Positions 20,330 to 33,278 are shown, numbered from the stretch's first letter. The stretch: 64,000 nucleotides of DNA from Paraescarpia echinospica (GCA_020002185.1 CM034543.1:30140439-30204438); one strand, 5' to 3'. The notes: generated from the sequence alone by a model not told the origin. Numbers and translations are program-made.

Positions 20330-21730
20330 TTTAACAAGATTTAACAAGATTGCCATCCAGAGAATTAACTCTAGATGGCAGGTGGACAAGGAAGCCCTTT
20401 GGCTGATCGAGAGTCCAACCCTTTTATCTACATATATCCAGCCCTTCTGAGGTATATGTCGATTTTATTTTTAAACATATTCACACTACTAGCACCCACA
20501 CAATCATCAGATAATCTGTTCCATTCATTCACAGTCCTTTGTGAAAATGAGAACTTTCTCACGTCTAATCTACACTGCTCCTTTACTAATGTAACTTCAT
20601 GTCCTCTAGTCTTTCTATCTTTCTTAACTGAAAAAAACATATTTCTATCAATATTTTCATAACCATTCAATATTTTAAACACTTCTATCTGATCTCCTCT
20701 CAATCTCCAGGTCTCTAGTGTTGTTAAACCACATTCTTTTAGGCGTTTTTCATAACTAAGATCCCTCAGTTTTTGTATCATTTTAGTCGCTCTCCTCTGT
20801 ACTCTTTCTAGCATATCTATGTCCTTCTTGCGGTATGGCCTCCACGCTTGTATACAATATTCTAAATGAGGCCTAACTATTGTTTTGTACAGCTGTATTA
20901 TTAGTTCTTTTTCTTTATATGCTATATTTCGCCTAAGCAATCCAAGGATTTGATTTCCCTTTCAAGCTGCAATTCCACACTGCTCTGAAACCTTCATGTC
21001 AGCACTAATTGTCAGCCCTAAGTCTATATTCTACATATTCGTTCCCATGTCCTGTGTGAAGGCATTTACATTTTCCAAAATTGAACAATATTTGCCACTT
21101 TTCAGACCATTTGATCAACCTGTCAAGATCAACTTGTAAATGCTGTCTATCTCCATCACTTTTAATCCTTCTAAACACTTTTGTATCATCTGCAAATTTT
21201 AACACCTTGCTAGCTATATCATCGTCCAAATCGTTTATATATGTTAAGAATAATATAGGTCCCAGTACTGATCCCTGTGGAACCCCACTCAAAACTGATT
21301 TCCTGTATCGCTGTCGCGTCTCTCCTCGTTCTCTACAGTCTGACTACCTGTTGATCTATCCCCACTGGCCCGTTTTCTTTTCCTCTGCCGAACACTTTTC
21401 CTCCGTCCCTCTGTTTTCTCCATGTCTTGTTCCTTCACACCGGTCACCTTCCCTCCTCTCAGTCTCCTTTCTTCAGTCTCCGTGTCACAACTCTGCTCCT
21501 TCTGTGTTGTAGAATTCTCAACTCTCTCCGCGTCATCCCTCTCTGCTCCATCTATTTCTATGTTGAATCTCGCCTCCATCTCCTTCATTATATCCGTCAA
21601 CTTACACACCTCCTTCATCAGACATTCCACCCCCAAACACCCCATACACCGAAAGGTGAATCCGTCATCTTTGGTCTCTGCCCATGATTTTGGACAGCCA
21701 GACAACGCAAAATCCACCCAGCTCTGGTAA
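20330..21730 (-). mobile_element. CR1-like LINE with ORF1 joined to RT by internal deletion (copy A side)
   Basis: On the - strand an ORF1 segment (21717-21289) with a Cys pattern (CPKSW...FRCMGCLGVECL) and a charged helix is followed at once by RT starting at GVPQGSVLGPILFLTYIND. FADDTKVF is intact (about 21195). The thumb follows at 20940-20428 (RPHLEYCIQAWRPYRKKDID...RKFSFSQRTVNEWNRL), and the 3' tail repeats AAATCTTGTT at about 20330-20350. Endonuclease and the RT N-terminus are missing. A 33-bp segment present in copy B is also missing near 21025. The part from 21000 rightward is repeated at 30708. Confidence 0.9.
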
Positions 21731-21789
21731 GAGTCATCGACGGATTCTTATTCTTGCTGTTGGTATCGCTGGAATTCAAGTCGGTGAAT

Positions 21790-22057
21790 TCTGAAATTTT
21801 CAGGTGATTCGATTTGCGTAGAAAACTTATCCCATATGTTTTTTTTGGATATTTCAGCTGTTCTTCCGTTAGTTCCCATGTGTTGAACACACGGAGACCT
21901 TCGCGTCCCGACCATAGAATGGTGTAACTGAGTTGCATTGTTGGTGTCGTCCCCTTTACCTTAAACCACATCTCTGCGATTTTTTAAACCGTTTGTATGC
22001 TTGTGGTCTGTCCGGGTGGCTCCAGTCCATGGATGGATTGGGCAAAGGTTCTGCCAT
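21790..22057 (-). pseudogene. Ty3-like gag N-terminal fragment (copy A)
   Basis: Starts MAEPLPNPSMDWSHPDRPQA, a gag-type N-terminus. A small indel near 21970 shifts the frame, and it then continues MWFKVKG and MQLSYTILWSGREGLRVFNT. It fades out by about 21830 against LINE ORF1. Copy B holds the same fragment at about 31535-31800. Confidence 0.7.
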
Positions 22058-22839
22058 CTTTGTATCTCGCGGAACAACGCACAAGTGTCAAGGTTTAATT
22101 TACACTTCTACAGTCGTCACTCTGTAGAACGGGGCTCAGTTGTTACAATCAGCTGATTTCGACCACGTCTGTGACCCTGGCAATGTTTACTTTCTGGGTA
22201 GTCCGCTGGTTGGACTAAGCGACGCCATATGCATACGTACTGTCATCAATCTTGTCCGGCTGCTCCCGTGGGGTTTCCGATAACGCGGGGCGATCGACCT
22301 CGTCAGGCCACACGTAGGTCTGCTCCACCCGTTTGGAGGGTCATCTGGGGTCAGCACACTGTTGGTTTTCCCATAGGTGACCATGTTAACGTTTTGTCTG
22401 ATTATAAGAAAGCGTGACCTATAAAATGTCTTAAACTTCTCACCTGCTGCTATCACCATCTCATTGACATGCTGATAGATTTAAAAAAAAATTGCATACT
22501 TCCAGCTCTCGTAAAATGCATGTATGTGTGACACCCGTCAATATTGACAAATGCCGGCAAGAATTACTCCGCAAACAGGTCACACAGGCAAATTGCTGCC
22601 AAATATCCTTCCGCTTATTGAAATCATCTAGAAATCCACCATTTTACAGTCAACACCTTCTACAATCATGACAAACACATGAAAATCTCCCTACTCAAAT
22701 GCACTTATGTCACAGCATGTGAATTTGGTAAAAATCATTTCTCAAACATACACTGCGTTTTTCTTCGTGCAACGGTCAGGAAGTCTAACTAGAACATGAC
22801 CCCATCTGAGTCACTGCGTGTCGGGGTGTGCGATATCCG

Positions 22840-22985
22840 ATGTCACTGTTAACTTAGCCAAAGCAGAGTTTAATTAATACTTGAACATAGCCGAAGCAGA
22901 GTTCAACTAATGCTAGAACCTAGCCGAAGCAGAGTTCTTGGACCTAGCCGAAGCAGTGTCCGTTTCACATTAGCTTGTAGCAAAA
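22840..22985 (+). repeat. Short spaced repeat AGCCGAAGCAGAGTT (copy A)
   Basis: Four copies of AGCC(G/A)AAGCAG(A/T)GT with 15-30 bp spacers. Copy B has the same at about 32585-32705. Function unknown. Confidence 0.7.
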
Positions 22986-23427
22986 GTCAGTAACGACGAC
23001 ACTCTCAGTGTTCCACAGTCAAGCAGTGTGCATTGCTCATCTTCCCGTTGTCACGTACTTGCGGGCGATCAGACGAGTCGTCTACAATCTCTTTATCCCG
23101 TCAAGTGTCACTTCCAGGATCATGAAACGTCTTTCTACACGGTCCTGGTCACCGCTGCCACCATAACATGCGTTCGTGATGACAACAGGCTCCAGGATTA
23201 TACTTATACTGTACATTTAATGAGTACGAGAACTACACATGTGTCGGCTTAATTCCCGACGCTACAAGAGTGCGTGACCTTGTCACAATCTTGGTACATG
23301 TATTACTACGAGTATTACTACCACGCTAATAAATGTAGTCCTATAACACCGCCCTCGGCCCGAAGGCGAGCCGCCGGACAAAAATCCTTCGTAGCAAAAT
23401 AAAATAAATGGACACACGGATATGATA

Positions 23428-23526
23428 CTCACTCACTCACTCACTCACTCACTCACTCACTCACTCACTCACTCACTCACTCACTCACTCACTCACTCAC
23501 TCACTCACTCACTCACTCACTCACTC
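23428..23526. repeat. (ACTC)n microsatellite, copy A
   Basis: About 25 tetranucleotide units. Copy B at 33170-33278 is two units longer. Confidence 0.97.
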
Positions 23527-24769
23527 GATCAATCATTTGCTCGCTCGCACGCGTACACACACGAACACACGCACGCACAAATGCCTTGATTTGTGTACGT
23601 GTCGCAATAATAATTAAAGTACATCGTGATAACAGCACCGATGTGCTATTCTATAGCATTCCTTCTGCGCTGACATCAGACAAGACCCCAACATACGCCA
23701 AATGTGTTGATAAAATGTAAATTATGTTATTACAAACGAACACATTAAAACTGCATCAACCAGCATATTTTCACATTTTATACATTAGTTAAGGAGGAAC
23801 TCGGTACATTCGTCGAAAGTCGAGGAAACGATTAGAATAAGAAATGTATTCTCTACTAGTTAACCTAATCCATTCCATAGGAGTTCAACAACTGTCATGC
23901 CCGAGTGTGACATATCGACACACATGTGACAACTATACACAGAATACAGCCGCATAGTGCTCAGAAGGTCAGTCTCAATCGAGAGGACCCGAAACCCTGT
24001 GTTACCTTTGAAAGCTTGTGCAATTTTGTTCACACGACACTGTCCCAATTCACTCTGTGCAAATGTGCTATAACTCATGCCTACGTATAGCTGTCCATCC
24101 ACAACTATCTATACTTATCTATCAAGGAAACGTTGAGATCACGTTGGCGGGAACAGGTTGTCTGGTGCGCATATAGAGGACCTAAGCACTGGATGCCGCG
24201 TTAGGTAGGAAATTGCCTTTACAATTGCAAAGGAAAACGCGTCAGCCTAATGCACAACATAATCTATCTGCAGTAGAAGCACACCAAAACATTGCCAAAT
24301 ATGTTTTCTGACACTATAATCATGGCCAGCCGGCAACATCTACTTATAATCGAACTTGCGTATGCGGGTAGGTTAACGTTATCCTCTTAGAAGGCTAAAA
24401 CCTCGAGCGCCAAACTTTCAGGGATTAACCAAAGACCCTTACAATAGGACGTAAAACCTAAATCTTGTCAAAATACCCCATATATATCAAGATACTAACC
24501 TGGTATGGAGAAAACCAATTGTTTGGAACGTAAAGCGTAATCTGCGCGTGACACGTAAACCGTACCCTACCAATCTCAGGAACCGCGCGCGCGGCAAATA
24601 CTTCGGGAAAACTCTGCGTCATAGATTTTGTGGCGTGAGCCTCATTAAATATGTGGGGAGACTTTTGGAGAGGGAACATGGCTGCTTGGAGAGCGAGGAA
24701 ATAAACGTAGACAACGTGTTTCATGAACCCGTGTCCATTTTGAATACGTGCTGAATAGAAAACAGTACA

Positions 24770-25180
24770 GATTTGGCAACATTTCTATTTCAGAGCTATT
24801 TATCTCCAGGTGTAGCCACTCCTCTGCTTCTGCAGCTATGTCCCTTTGCCAGGTGTTTTTTGCCTTCATCGCCTTCTTTTAATTTCATTGATGATTCCAC
24901 ATCAGAGACTGTATGGTGATGTTTCTCTTTGGCTTTCTCAGCGTGTGTCCAATCCAACCTCCTTTTCTCTTCAGGATCTGCTTGGCGATGGGTTCTTGGG
25001 TAGTCCTTTCACATAGCTCCTCGTTTCTGAGTTTGTCTTGCCATTTGATGCGTAACATTCTTCGCAGACATATGTTAATTAAGGAAAGTCTGGATTTTGC
25101 CTAATGTTGTTTTTGTCATTCTCCATGTTTCAGAGCCATACAGCAAAACTGATTTTACGTTGGAGTTAAAAATCATTATT
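24770..25180 (-). mobile_element. RTE-like LINE 3' fragment (copy A)
   Basis: The - strand translation gives SVLLYGSETWRMTKTTLGKI, later DPEEKRRLDWTHAEKAKEKH and KNTWQRDIAAEAEEW. This is the characteristic C-terminal end of RTE-type endonuclease-reverse transcriptases. It has stops and deletions and no catalytic region. The copy B equivalent lies at about 34520-34930. Confidence 0.75.
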
Positions 25181-25794
25181 TTTGTAATATATTTGTGTGG
25201 AATTCCAGATGTTTTGTAGTATCAGGAATGTTGTCCATGCCTTGCCCACACTTGCTGCAACATATGCTAATGCCAATAGCATAGCAATACGAATATTATT
25301 TGACAATTTTACACTATCACGCAAGGGCCTATCGATAGACGTGAATTTTACATTCTCTCCGACCTTGGTAATTTTGAACAAACAAGTATCGAAGTAAACG
25401 AGTAACTGCGAACGCGTTGTGGTGTTTATGTATCAATGCTGTGTGTTTTGTAAAGATTATTACCAAGGCGTCGAATCACGTGACGGGCAGTTTTGTTAGT
25501 TGTATAATCAGAAGAAATATTGAAATAAGGTCTTGATTACGGTATCAAACTAGCTTCCTTATCGCATCCGACTGTACGCACAAGAAACATTGCACTGTCA
25601 TCCGCAGATCACTGGACATTCTCCGTGGTATAGTCTAGGCCTATTTATGAGATCAATTTTTTTACATATCTAAACATAATCAGTTGCCTTCGTAGAGGCT
25701 TTCGTTTGCATAGCATGCACGATTTGGCAGCTGTTTTGACAGCTGCGTCCCCACACCCACGTACCACCAGGGACCTGCTGGTATACACCTCACA

Positions 25795-26190
25795 TATAGG
25801 CGCAGTAACATCAAACGTTTCCTTAGGCAATGTATTAGGACCTATTCTCTTTCTCATTTACTGCAATGGCCGCAATGATGGATTGAATAAACTCGGCAAT
25901 ACGTTGACGACACCGTATTCTACACCATCAAGACAACACGTGACTCCATCAAACCACAAATTGACATCATAACGCTGGAATCCTGGGAAGATTAGTGGCA
26001 GACGACCATAGAGAGAGGCGACCATATCAGACGCGGAACCGGATGCATTCTAGTTACTTCCTGCACAACCAAACACCTAAAAGAGCATCTCAATCGCAGC
26101 CAAAGCCAACAAAGTGAGTGCCTTCTCCTACAGAAACCTGAAGGGATGTAAGATCGCCACCAGCAACATCTGAAATCCTCATCAGAGATC
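25795..26190 (+). mobile_element. Jockey/CR1-group RT fragment (copy A)
   Basis: VSLGNVLGPILFLIYCN, then VDDTVFYTIKTTRDSI (the catalytic box with FADD changed to VDD), ESWED.WQ, and KANKVSAFSYRNLKGCKIAT are spread over different frames. This is a heavily decayed RT. Copy B equivalent: about 35547-35940. Confidence 0.65.
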
Positions 26191-26312
26191 GTGCAACGAC
26201 GTTCACTTTGCCGCATCCTCCACGACTTGAATCCTACCTCTGGTGGCTCTACAATAGTTATTCAGCTCCAACTTAACCTGCAGAACCTGCAGACTATGAG
26301 AACACCAGAAAG

Positions 26313-26315
<3 letters not shown>

Positions 26316-26361
<46 letters not shown>
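26316..26361. repeat. (GA)n microsatellite, copy A
   Basis: A pure GA run, much longer than the equivalent at 36058-36075 in copy B (about 35 bp difference). Confidence 0.95.
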
Positions 26362-26363
<2 letters not shown>

Positions 26364-27104
26364 CAGAGACAGAGAGTCCATCATGAACGGACTGCACATG
26401 TATCACCATCGTCTTTAACCATATAGCCCACTGCCAACACCCTTCTGTCCCCCCACCCCCTGATCCCCGTCGTCGCCCGGGCTTGCCGTCCGTCACCATC
26501 CCCCCCCCGATCTCGCCTTCGATTGTAGACTGTCGCTGTCGTCTACAATGTCTCAGTTCGTCAGTTTTTGCCGCTTCAGCTCTGCTAGGAGCTCTCCCTA
26601 CCCTCTCCCTCTCTTGAGGCACACCGACCTGGTCATGTCCGTTTTGTATTGTGTACTGTTGCTTATATAAAGCTGTATAATATCAATAAAAATATATCAT
26701 AAACAGGCAACCCCAAAATAGGTCTATGTAAGACGTCGTTGTTATGTTGCAGCGTATCTTAGCTATTACGCCAGTGAATGAAGGAGTTTCTGCGATGGAT
26801 ATAAAATTTCCTCAAATGTTTAACTGATCAAAATTAAAAGCTCAGCACGATCTTACATAATTAATCTAATATTATTTTAAATACTTAACTAACAGGTCGT
26901 CAATTTAAATAACACCTTTTATTTATACAAAAACCATACCGATAGCCAGAGCTCTATTATAACCTTATCCTCCTTAGCTCATAGGTGTATTCATCCACCT
27001 GATAATTTTTATACTGCTTATCGATTTTGGGCAACCCTTTTGTTTTGATGTGCCTTTGAGCTTGTTTAAGCAAAGCAGTTAGGTGTAACTGTATAAATTA
27101 CTGC

Positions 27105-27270
27105 ATTATGGGTTTGGCAGTTGGAGCGGCAGACTGCCTATTGAGATGACTGGGGTTTGAATTCAACCTAGTGCCTTTTCAAATGCTGGACAATTTCGTT
27201 CATACCACGTTAACGGTGTGTTTTGGAAGCTATGCCAAGTGCCAAGAAAAGATAGAGATCCCACAAAAAA
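27105..27270 (+). repeat. Possible tRNA-derived SINE remnant (copy A)
   Basis: GGTTTGAATTCAA preceded by TTGGCAGTTGGAGCGGCAGA has a B-box/A-box-like layout and is followed by a conserved unique tail. It also occurs in copy B (about 36825-36990). Weak evidence. Confidence 0.3.
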
Positions 27271-28611
27271 AAACACCTATCGTCGACTCATAAACCTGAT
27301 GTATTGATCTACAAAACCCACATGGGCTCTGGATTAGTTCATGTCAAAAGGTTGCATGAAGACTCCTAGTAGAGTAAGCAGTATGAATGTCTCGTCCAGA
27401 TATATAAGATATACATATCTTATTGTAAATACACACAAATTATTTATTATAGCAGACTCTAATATAAACATGATGGCTGCAACTATGCCAAATACACAAG
27501 TTAAAATGAAGTAACAATAACAATATAACAATAAAACTATTAATACCGAGTAGAAAAAGCAAAGAAATATTTAATGTTCATCTTCACAAGATATCAACTA
27601 TGCTTAGTGTTGAACATGAAATATTTATTTAATATGAAACACCCTCATTTTTGTATGTAATGCAATGAGCATCTCTGAATGGTCCCTTTGCAGGCTCGTA
27701 GTGTCGTCATTGTTTTGGGGGTGCATTTCTGGACCTGCCATTGCAAATTCCCAAAAAAATCCCAACGATTTTAGCCTCAGCCTCAGCACTTTGTAAGATG
27801 GGGGTGTTCTGATATTTGTTTTCAAAACGACACGATTGTAAATCAAGCTGAAATTAGTGCTCCCCAAGTGGAACTCTGGCATCAGCATGGGTAGTGCATA
27901 CACACCCCTTCTTTGCCTACGGGCGAGTCCTGTTGGAATGTTGACATTTCCTAATGCAGTAACAGACAGTGTACGGGTTTACGGAGTATTCTAAAACATG
28001 TCTTATGTAAGCTCTACGGTTGATGAAGAGCATTATATGGTCTTGGCTGGATAGACAATTTTTTAGCATTGCATCTATAATACAAAACTGAGAATCCGAG
28101 GTTAATCTTATAGGTATATCGCAAATATGTGGTTCAAATAAAACCCCAAACCCTACCTTGTTCCTTCACTGGTGTTATTCAACTTTTAGATAAGTTAGTA
28201 CATTTACTACAAACTGGTGGTCAAAAGCACGTGTAAACTCTTTAACCGTGTCTCTCACTCTCTTTCTTGCATGCATAACAGACATTCCTTGCAGTTGTGC
28301 ATCTTCAATAAGTTTTGTATATGAACTGATATGGAATATAACATTGAAGCAATATATCTCGGTGTCGCAGCGACCTCCTATTGAGTATGCGTGGCAAACC
28401 AGTGGTTGCAGACATTCACAGGGGTTCACTTGTGTGTCTTATGAATTTCTTTCACCAAATTTACTGCTGCGCCCCACTCAATATAGGCACTTGTGGATAA
28501 CTTTGTACATTTACCTCGTAGATATGCACCATTCAAAGCAAGCACCGATGGGTAACTCTGTCCGTTTACCGAAGAGATATGCACTACAGCAATAGTCAGG
28601 TGTGCAAAAGC

Positions 28612-28899
28612 TCAGCTGGGCTTGATAAACTCTCGCATTAGAATATCGGCTGCATAGCCAGCTGTCATCACACCCTTGGACACTTTCGTCTCAACATCTC
28701 CGAGCTGTTCCTTGACTGCGTGGTGTGCTCGGAACACCTGCAGGATGTGTTGCTGGATGTAGTTCCACATCCAGATGAGCAGTTGGTGTTGGCGTTGTCG
28801 TTCCAGCTCGCCGTTCAACATCATCAGGTCACGGAACTCCTCCATCGTCTCCCACAACTTGGGGATGCCTTCCTTCGTTCGGCTCGAGATACGCTTCAC
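28612..28899 (-). pseudogene. Duplicate terminal exon of MMAA (copy A)
   Basis: The exon has the same acceptor as the exon at 38329-38616 (TGTTGACAG then GTG) and encodes the same 95 C-terminal residues ending in a stop ([15 protein letters not shown] ... [13 protein letters not shown]). It lies downstream of the complete terminal exon on the - strand, with no other MMAA exon near it, so by itself it is an orphan exon. It could serve only as an alternative last exon giving the same protein with a different position of the 3' end. It arose by the 9.7-kb tandem duplication. Confidence 0.9.
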
Positions 28900-28902
28900 C
28901 TG

Positions 28903-29243
28903 TCAACACAGACCCAGAACGTAAGTTCTTATATAGCCCAGTATCCAGTCCTCGGGACTGCTCAAAACGCTTTACATATTACTCCCTGGCAGACCTGTTC
29001 AATCGAACACCATCTCAGCTTCTCTTAGAAGCATCCAGCCACGCTGCAATTAATGCAAGAAGACTATTCGTACACAAATATCCACCACTGTCTGTAGTCA
29101 GGTACTCATTCATACAGCTGAGTGAACTGGAGCAATGTGAAGTGAATAACCTTGCCCAAGGTTCGACACCGCAGCACGGGATTCGAACCCAGATTCTCTC
29201 GATCAAGAGTCCGAAGCTCTAGCCATTGCACCACTGCGCTCCT
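28903..29243 (-). mobile_element. tRNA-derived SINE (copy A)
   Basis: The - strand head has CAGTGGTGCAATGGCTAGAG (A box) and GGGTTCGAATCCCG (B box), then a long unique body. The end GGGCTATATAAGAAC resembles the tail GGGCGCTATATAAGTA of the L2 LINE at 41610, which suggests L2 machinery moved it. It lies just upstream of the MMAA terminal exon acceptor. Copy B: 38620-38960. Confidence 0.8.
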
Positions 29244-29244
29244 A

Positions 29245-29805
29245 TTACAGAGTGGTAGGGGCTACTAAGATTGGACATAAACCTACAGGTTGACAGAGGC
29301 TACTGCAATATTGGACATAGACCACAGGACTTTAGAAGTTACTGCAAGATTAGACACAAACCCACAGGGTAATAGAGACTACTAAGACTGGATACAAACC
29401 CACAGGGTAATAGAGGCTATTAAGATTGGATACAAACCTACAGGGTAATAGAGGCTACTAAGATTGGATACAAACCCACAGGGTGATAGAGGCTACTAAG
29501 ATTGGATACAAACCTACAGGGTAATAGAGGCTACTAAGATTGGATACAAACCCACAGGGTGATAGAGGCTACTAAGATTGGATACAAACCCACAGGGTAA
29601 TAGAGGCTACTAAGATTGGATACAACCCACAGGGTAATAGAGGCTACTAAGATTGGATACAAACCCACAGGGTGACCGAGGCTACTAAGATTGGATACAA
29701 ACCCACAGGGTGATAGACGCTACTAAGATTGGACACAAACCCACAGGGTGATAGAGGCTACTGCAGGATTGCACAAACTCACAGGGCGGTAGAGCCTAAC
29801 TATTG
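29245..29805 (+). repeat. 38-bp minisatellite (copy A, about 14 units)
   Basis: The unit is CTACTAAGATTGGATACAAA followed by CCCACAGGGTAATAGAGG, with variants GTGATAG, GTGACCG and TGCAG at the edges. Copy B has about four more units. Confidence 0.95.
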
Positions 29806-30199
29806 CAAAGATGTATTAAAGGGACAAAGTTCTATCATTGTTATGGTAAATTCCTTTTATACAGAATAAACTAAATACACTGGCTTACCGGTGGAGCAAC
29901 AGGCCAATGGTAGCAGTTGTCACAAATACAGTATTTTTATCTTAAGCTCGTTCCCGCTAACAATTTAGTTTCTGCCATTGCCATTACAGTATCGCTTGCA
30001 GCAAGATGACCCCACCTGGACAATGACGGACCCAATGTGGCAACTGAAAAAAGTAACTAACTCTAAATAACTACCTGCGTGTTTTTAATATATTACCAGT
30101 TGTTTGATTCAAGGCCGATGGTTCAAGGAATTGAATGGATATAGAAAAGGACATGAACAGATTGTACAGATATCATAAATACTGATCTTACTGTTCAGT

Positions 30200-30710
30200 A
30201 TGCACTGTTACCGTCGTGGACACTTCATAGAAACAGCTCTATTCCGTTTCAACAATGACATTGCTGCGACACTGGATAGGAAATGTACAACAATTCTCGT
30301 GATGCTTGATTTGTCGTCCGCGTTTGACACAGTCGATCATCAGTTGTTGATGACTCGACTTGAACACTCATTCGGTATCACCGATAAGGCGCTTACGTGG
30401 CTGAAATCATACATTAGCGAACGGTATCAGAAAGTGGCAGTGGGAAGTGCCGAGTCGGTTGAGTCAATCTTTGCGTGTGGCGTCCCCCAAGTGTCGGTGT
30501 TGGGCCCTACTTTGTATTGCATGTACACCAAACCTATCGCAGATATTGTTGCTAAACACGGCATGGAGCATCACTGTTATGCTGATGACATTCAAATCTA
30601 CCTCACGGTTGAACGAGATGAATCAATTGTGGCAGCACTGGCTAAGGTAGAATTGTGTGTTGCGGAAGTGACTGCATGGTTGACTAGAAACCAGTTAAAA
30701 CTGAACACAG
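30200..30710 (+). mobile_element. L2-like LINE RT fragment cut at the duplication junction (copy A)
   Basis: [46 protein letters not shown] and CYADDIQIY are present as in copy B (40077). The reading stops matching L2 after LKLNT at 30710, where CR1 sequence in the opposite orientation begins. The open frame runs on to 30826 as a chimera. Confidence 0.92.
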
Positions 30711-31472
30711 CACTAATTGTCAGCCCTAAGTCTTTTTCTTTTACAGTAGTACAGTTCCCCCCATTGTATATTCTACATATTCGTTCCCATGTCCTGTGTG
30801 AAGGCATTTACATTTTCCAAAATTGAACAATATTTGCCACTTTTCAGACCATTTGATCAACCTGTCAAGATCAACTTGTAAATGATGTCTATCTCCATCA
30901 CTTTTAATCCTTCTAAACACTTTTGTATCATCTGCAAATTTCAACACCTTGCTAGCTATATCATCGTCCAAATCGTTTATATATATTAAGAATAATATAG
31001 GTCCCAGTACTGATCCCTGTGGAACCCCACTCAAATCTGATTTCCTGTATCGCTGTCGCGTCTCTCCTCGTTCTCTTCAGTCTGACTACCTGTTGATCTA
31101 TCCCCACTGGCCCGTTTTCTTTTCCTCTGCCGAACACTTTTCCTCCGTCCCTCTGTTTTCTCAATGTCTTGTTCCTTCACACCGGTCACCTTCCCTCCTC
31201 TCAGTCTCCTTTCTTCAGTCTCCGTGTCACAACTCTGCTCCTTCTGTGTTGTAGAATTCTCAACTCTCTCCGCGTCATCCCTCTCTGCTCCATCTATTTC
31301 TATGTTGAATCTCGCCTCCATCTCCTTCATTATATCCGTCAACTTACACACCTCCTTCATCAGACATTCCACCCTCAAACACCCCATACACCGAAAGGTG
31401 AATCCGTCATCTTTGGTCTCTGCCCATGATTTTGGACAGCCAGACAACGCAAAATCCACCCAGCTCTGGTAA
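30711..31472 (-). mobile_element. CR1-like LINE, internally deleted (copy B)
   Basis: Same ORF1-to-RT join as copy A (ORF1 31459-31031, RT from GVPQGS to about 30741), FADDTKVF intact. It is cut off at the duplication junction, so thumb and 3' tail are absent here. Confidence 0.9.
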
Positions 31473-33169
31473 GAGTCATCGACGGATTCTTATTCTTGCT
31501 GTTGGTATCGCTGGAATTCAAGTCGGTGAATTCTGAAATTTTCAGGTGATTCGATTTGCGTAGAAAACTTATCCCATATGTTTTTTTGGATATTTCAGCT
31601 GTTCTTCCGTTAGTTCCCATGTGTGCTGAACACACGGAGACCTTCGAGTCCCGACCATAGAATGGTGTAACTGAGTTGCATTGTTGGTGTCGTCCCCTTT
31701 ACCTTAAACCACATTTCTGCGATTTTTTAAACCGTTTGTATGCTTGTGGTCTGTCCGGGTGGCTCCAGTCCATGGATGGATTGGGCAAAGGTTCTGCCAT
31801 CTTTGTATCTCGCGGAACAACGCACAAGTGTCAAGGTTTAATTTACACTTCTACAGTCGTCACTCTGTAGAACGGGGCTCAGTTGTTACAATCAGCTGAT
31901 TTCGACCACGTCTGTGACCCTGGCAATGTTTACTTTCTGGGTCGTCCGCTGGTTGGACTAAGCGACGCCATATGCATACGTACTGTCATCAATCTTGTCC
32001 GGCTGCTCCCGTGGGGTTTCTGATAACGCGGGGCGATCGACCTCGTCAGGCCACACGTAGGTCTACTCCACCCGTTTGGAGGGTCATCTGGGGTCAGCAC
32101 ACTGTTGGTTTTCCCATAGGTGACCATGTTAACGTTTTGTCTGATTATAAGAAAGCGTGACCTATAAAATGTCTTAAACTTCTCACCTGCTGCTATCACC
32201 ATCTCATTGACATGCTGATAGATTTTAACAAAAATTGCATACTTCCAGCTCTCGTAAAATGCATGTATGTGTGACACCCGTCAATATTGACAAATGCCGG
32301 CAAGAATTACTCCGCAAACAGGTCACACAGGCAAATTGCTGCCAAATATCCTTCCGCTTATTGAAATCATCTAGAAATCCACCATTTTACAGTCAACACC
32401 TTCTACAATCATGACAAACACATGAAAATCTCCCTACTCAAATGCACTTATGTCACAGCATGTGAATTTGGTAAAAAATCATTTCTCAAACATACACTGC
32501 GTTTTTCTTCGTGCAACGGTCAGGAAGTCTAACTAGAACATGACCCCATCTGAGTCACTGCGTGTCGGGGTGTGCGATATCCGATGTCACTGTTAACTTA
32601 GCCAAAGCAGAGTTTAATTAATACTTGAACATAGCCGAAGCAGAGTTCAACTAATGCTAGAACCTAGCCGAAGCAGAGTTCTTGGACCTAGCCGAAGCAG
32701 TGTCCGTTTCACATTAGCTTGTAGCAAAAGTCAGTAACGACGACACTCTCAGTGTTCCACAGTCAAGCAGTGTGCATTGCTCATCTTCCCGTTGTCACGT
32801 ACTTGCGGGCGATCAGACGAGTCGTCTACAATCTCTTTATCCCGTCAAGTGTCACTTCCAGGATCATGAAACGTCTTTCTACACGGTCCTGGTCACCGCT
32901 GCCACCATAACATGCGTTCGTGATGACAACAGGCTCCAGGATTATACTTATACTGTACATTTAATGAGTACGAGAACTACACATGTGTCGGCTTAATTCC
33001 CGACGCTACAAGAGTGCGTGACCTTGTCACAATCTTGGTACATGTATTACTACGAGTATTACTACCACGCTAATAAATGTAGTCCTATAACACCGCCCTC
33101 GGCCCGAAGGCGAGCCGCCGGACAAAAATCCTTCGTAGCAAAATAAAATAAATGGACACACGGATATGA

Positions 33170-33278
33170 TACTCACTCACTCACTCACTCACTCACTCAC
33201 TCACTCACTCACTCACTCACTCACTCACTCACTCACTCACTCACTCACTCACTCACTCACTCACTCACTCACTCACTC
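33170..33278. repeat. (ACTC)n microsatellite, copy B
   Basis: Tetranucleotide run, two units longer than in copy A. It produces a spurious THSLTHS reading frame. Confidence 0.97.

Larger units (their letters stand above)
21000..30710. repeat. Tandem segmental duplication, copy A
   Basis: About 9.7 kb that recurs at 30708-40586 with only scattered differences. The outer left limit is the CAG at 21000-21002 inside a CR1 LINE; the right limit is ACACAG (30705-30710) inside an L2 LINE. It contains LINE ORF1, a gag fragment, satellites, RT fragments, the MMAA terminal exon, a SINE, a minisatellite and the L2 start. Confidence 0.97.

Noticed and set aside
28175..28429. Possible small - strand gene downstream of the MMAA terminal exon
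   Set aside because: It has no recognisable domain, is identical in both duplicates and lies where the MMAA 3' UTR is expected.
28612..28899. A second complete MMAA gene
   Set aside because: Only the terminal exon is in the duplicated segment; no other MMAA exon is repeated.
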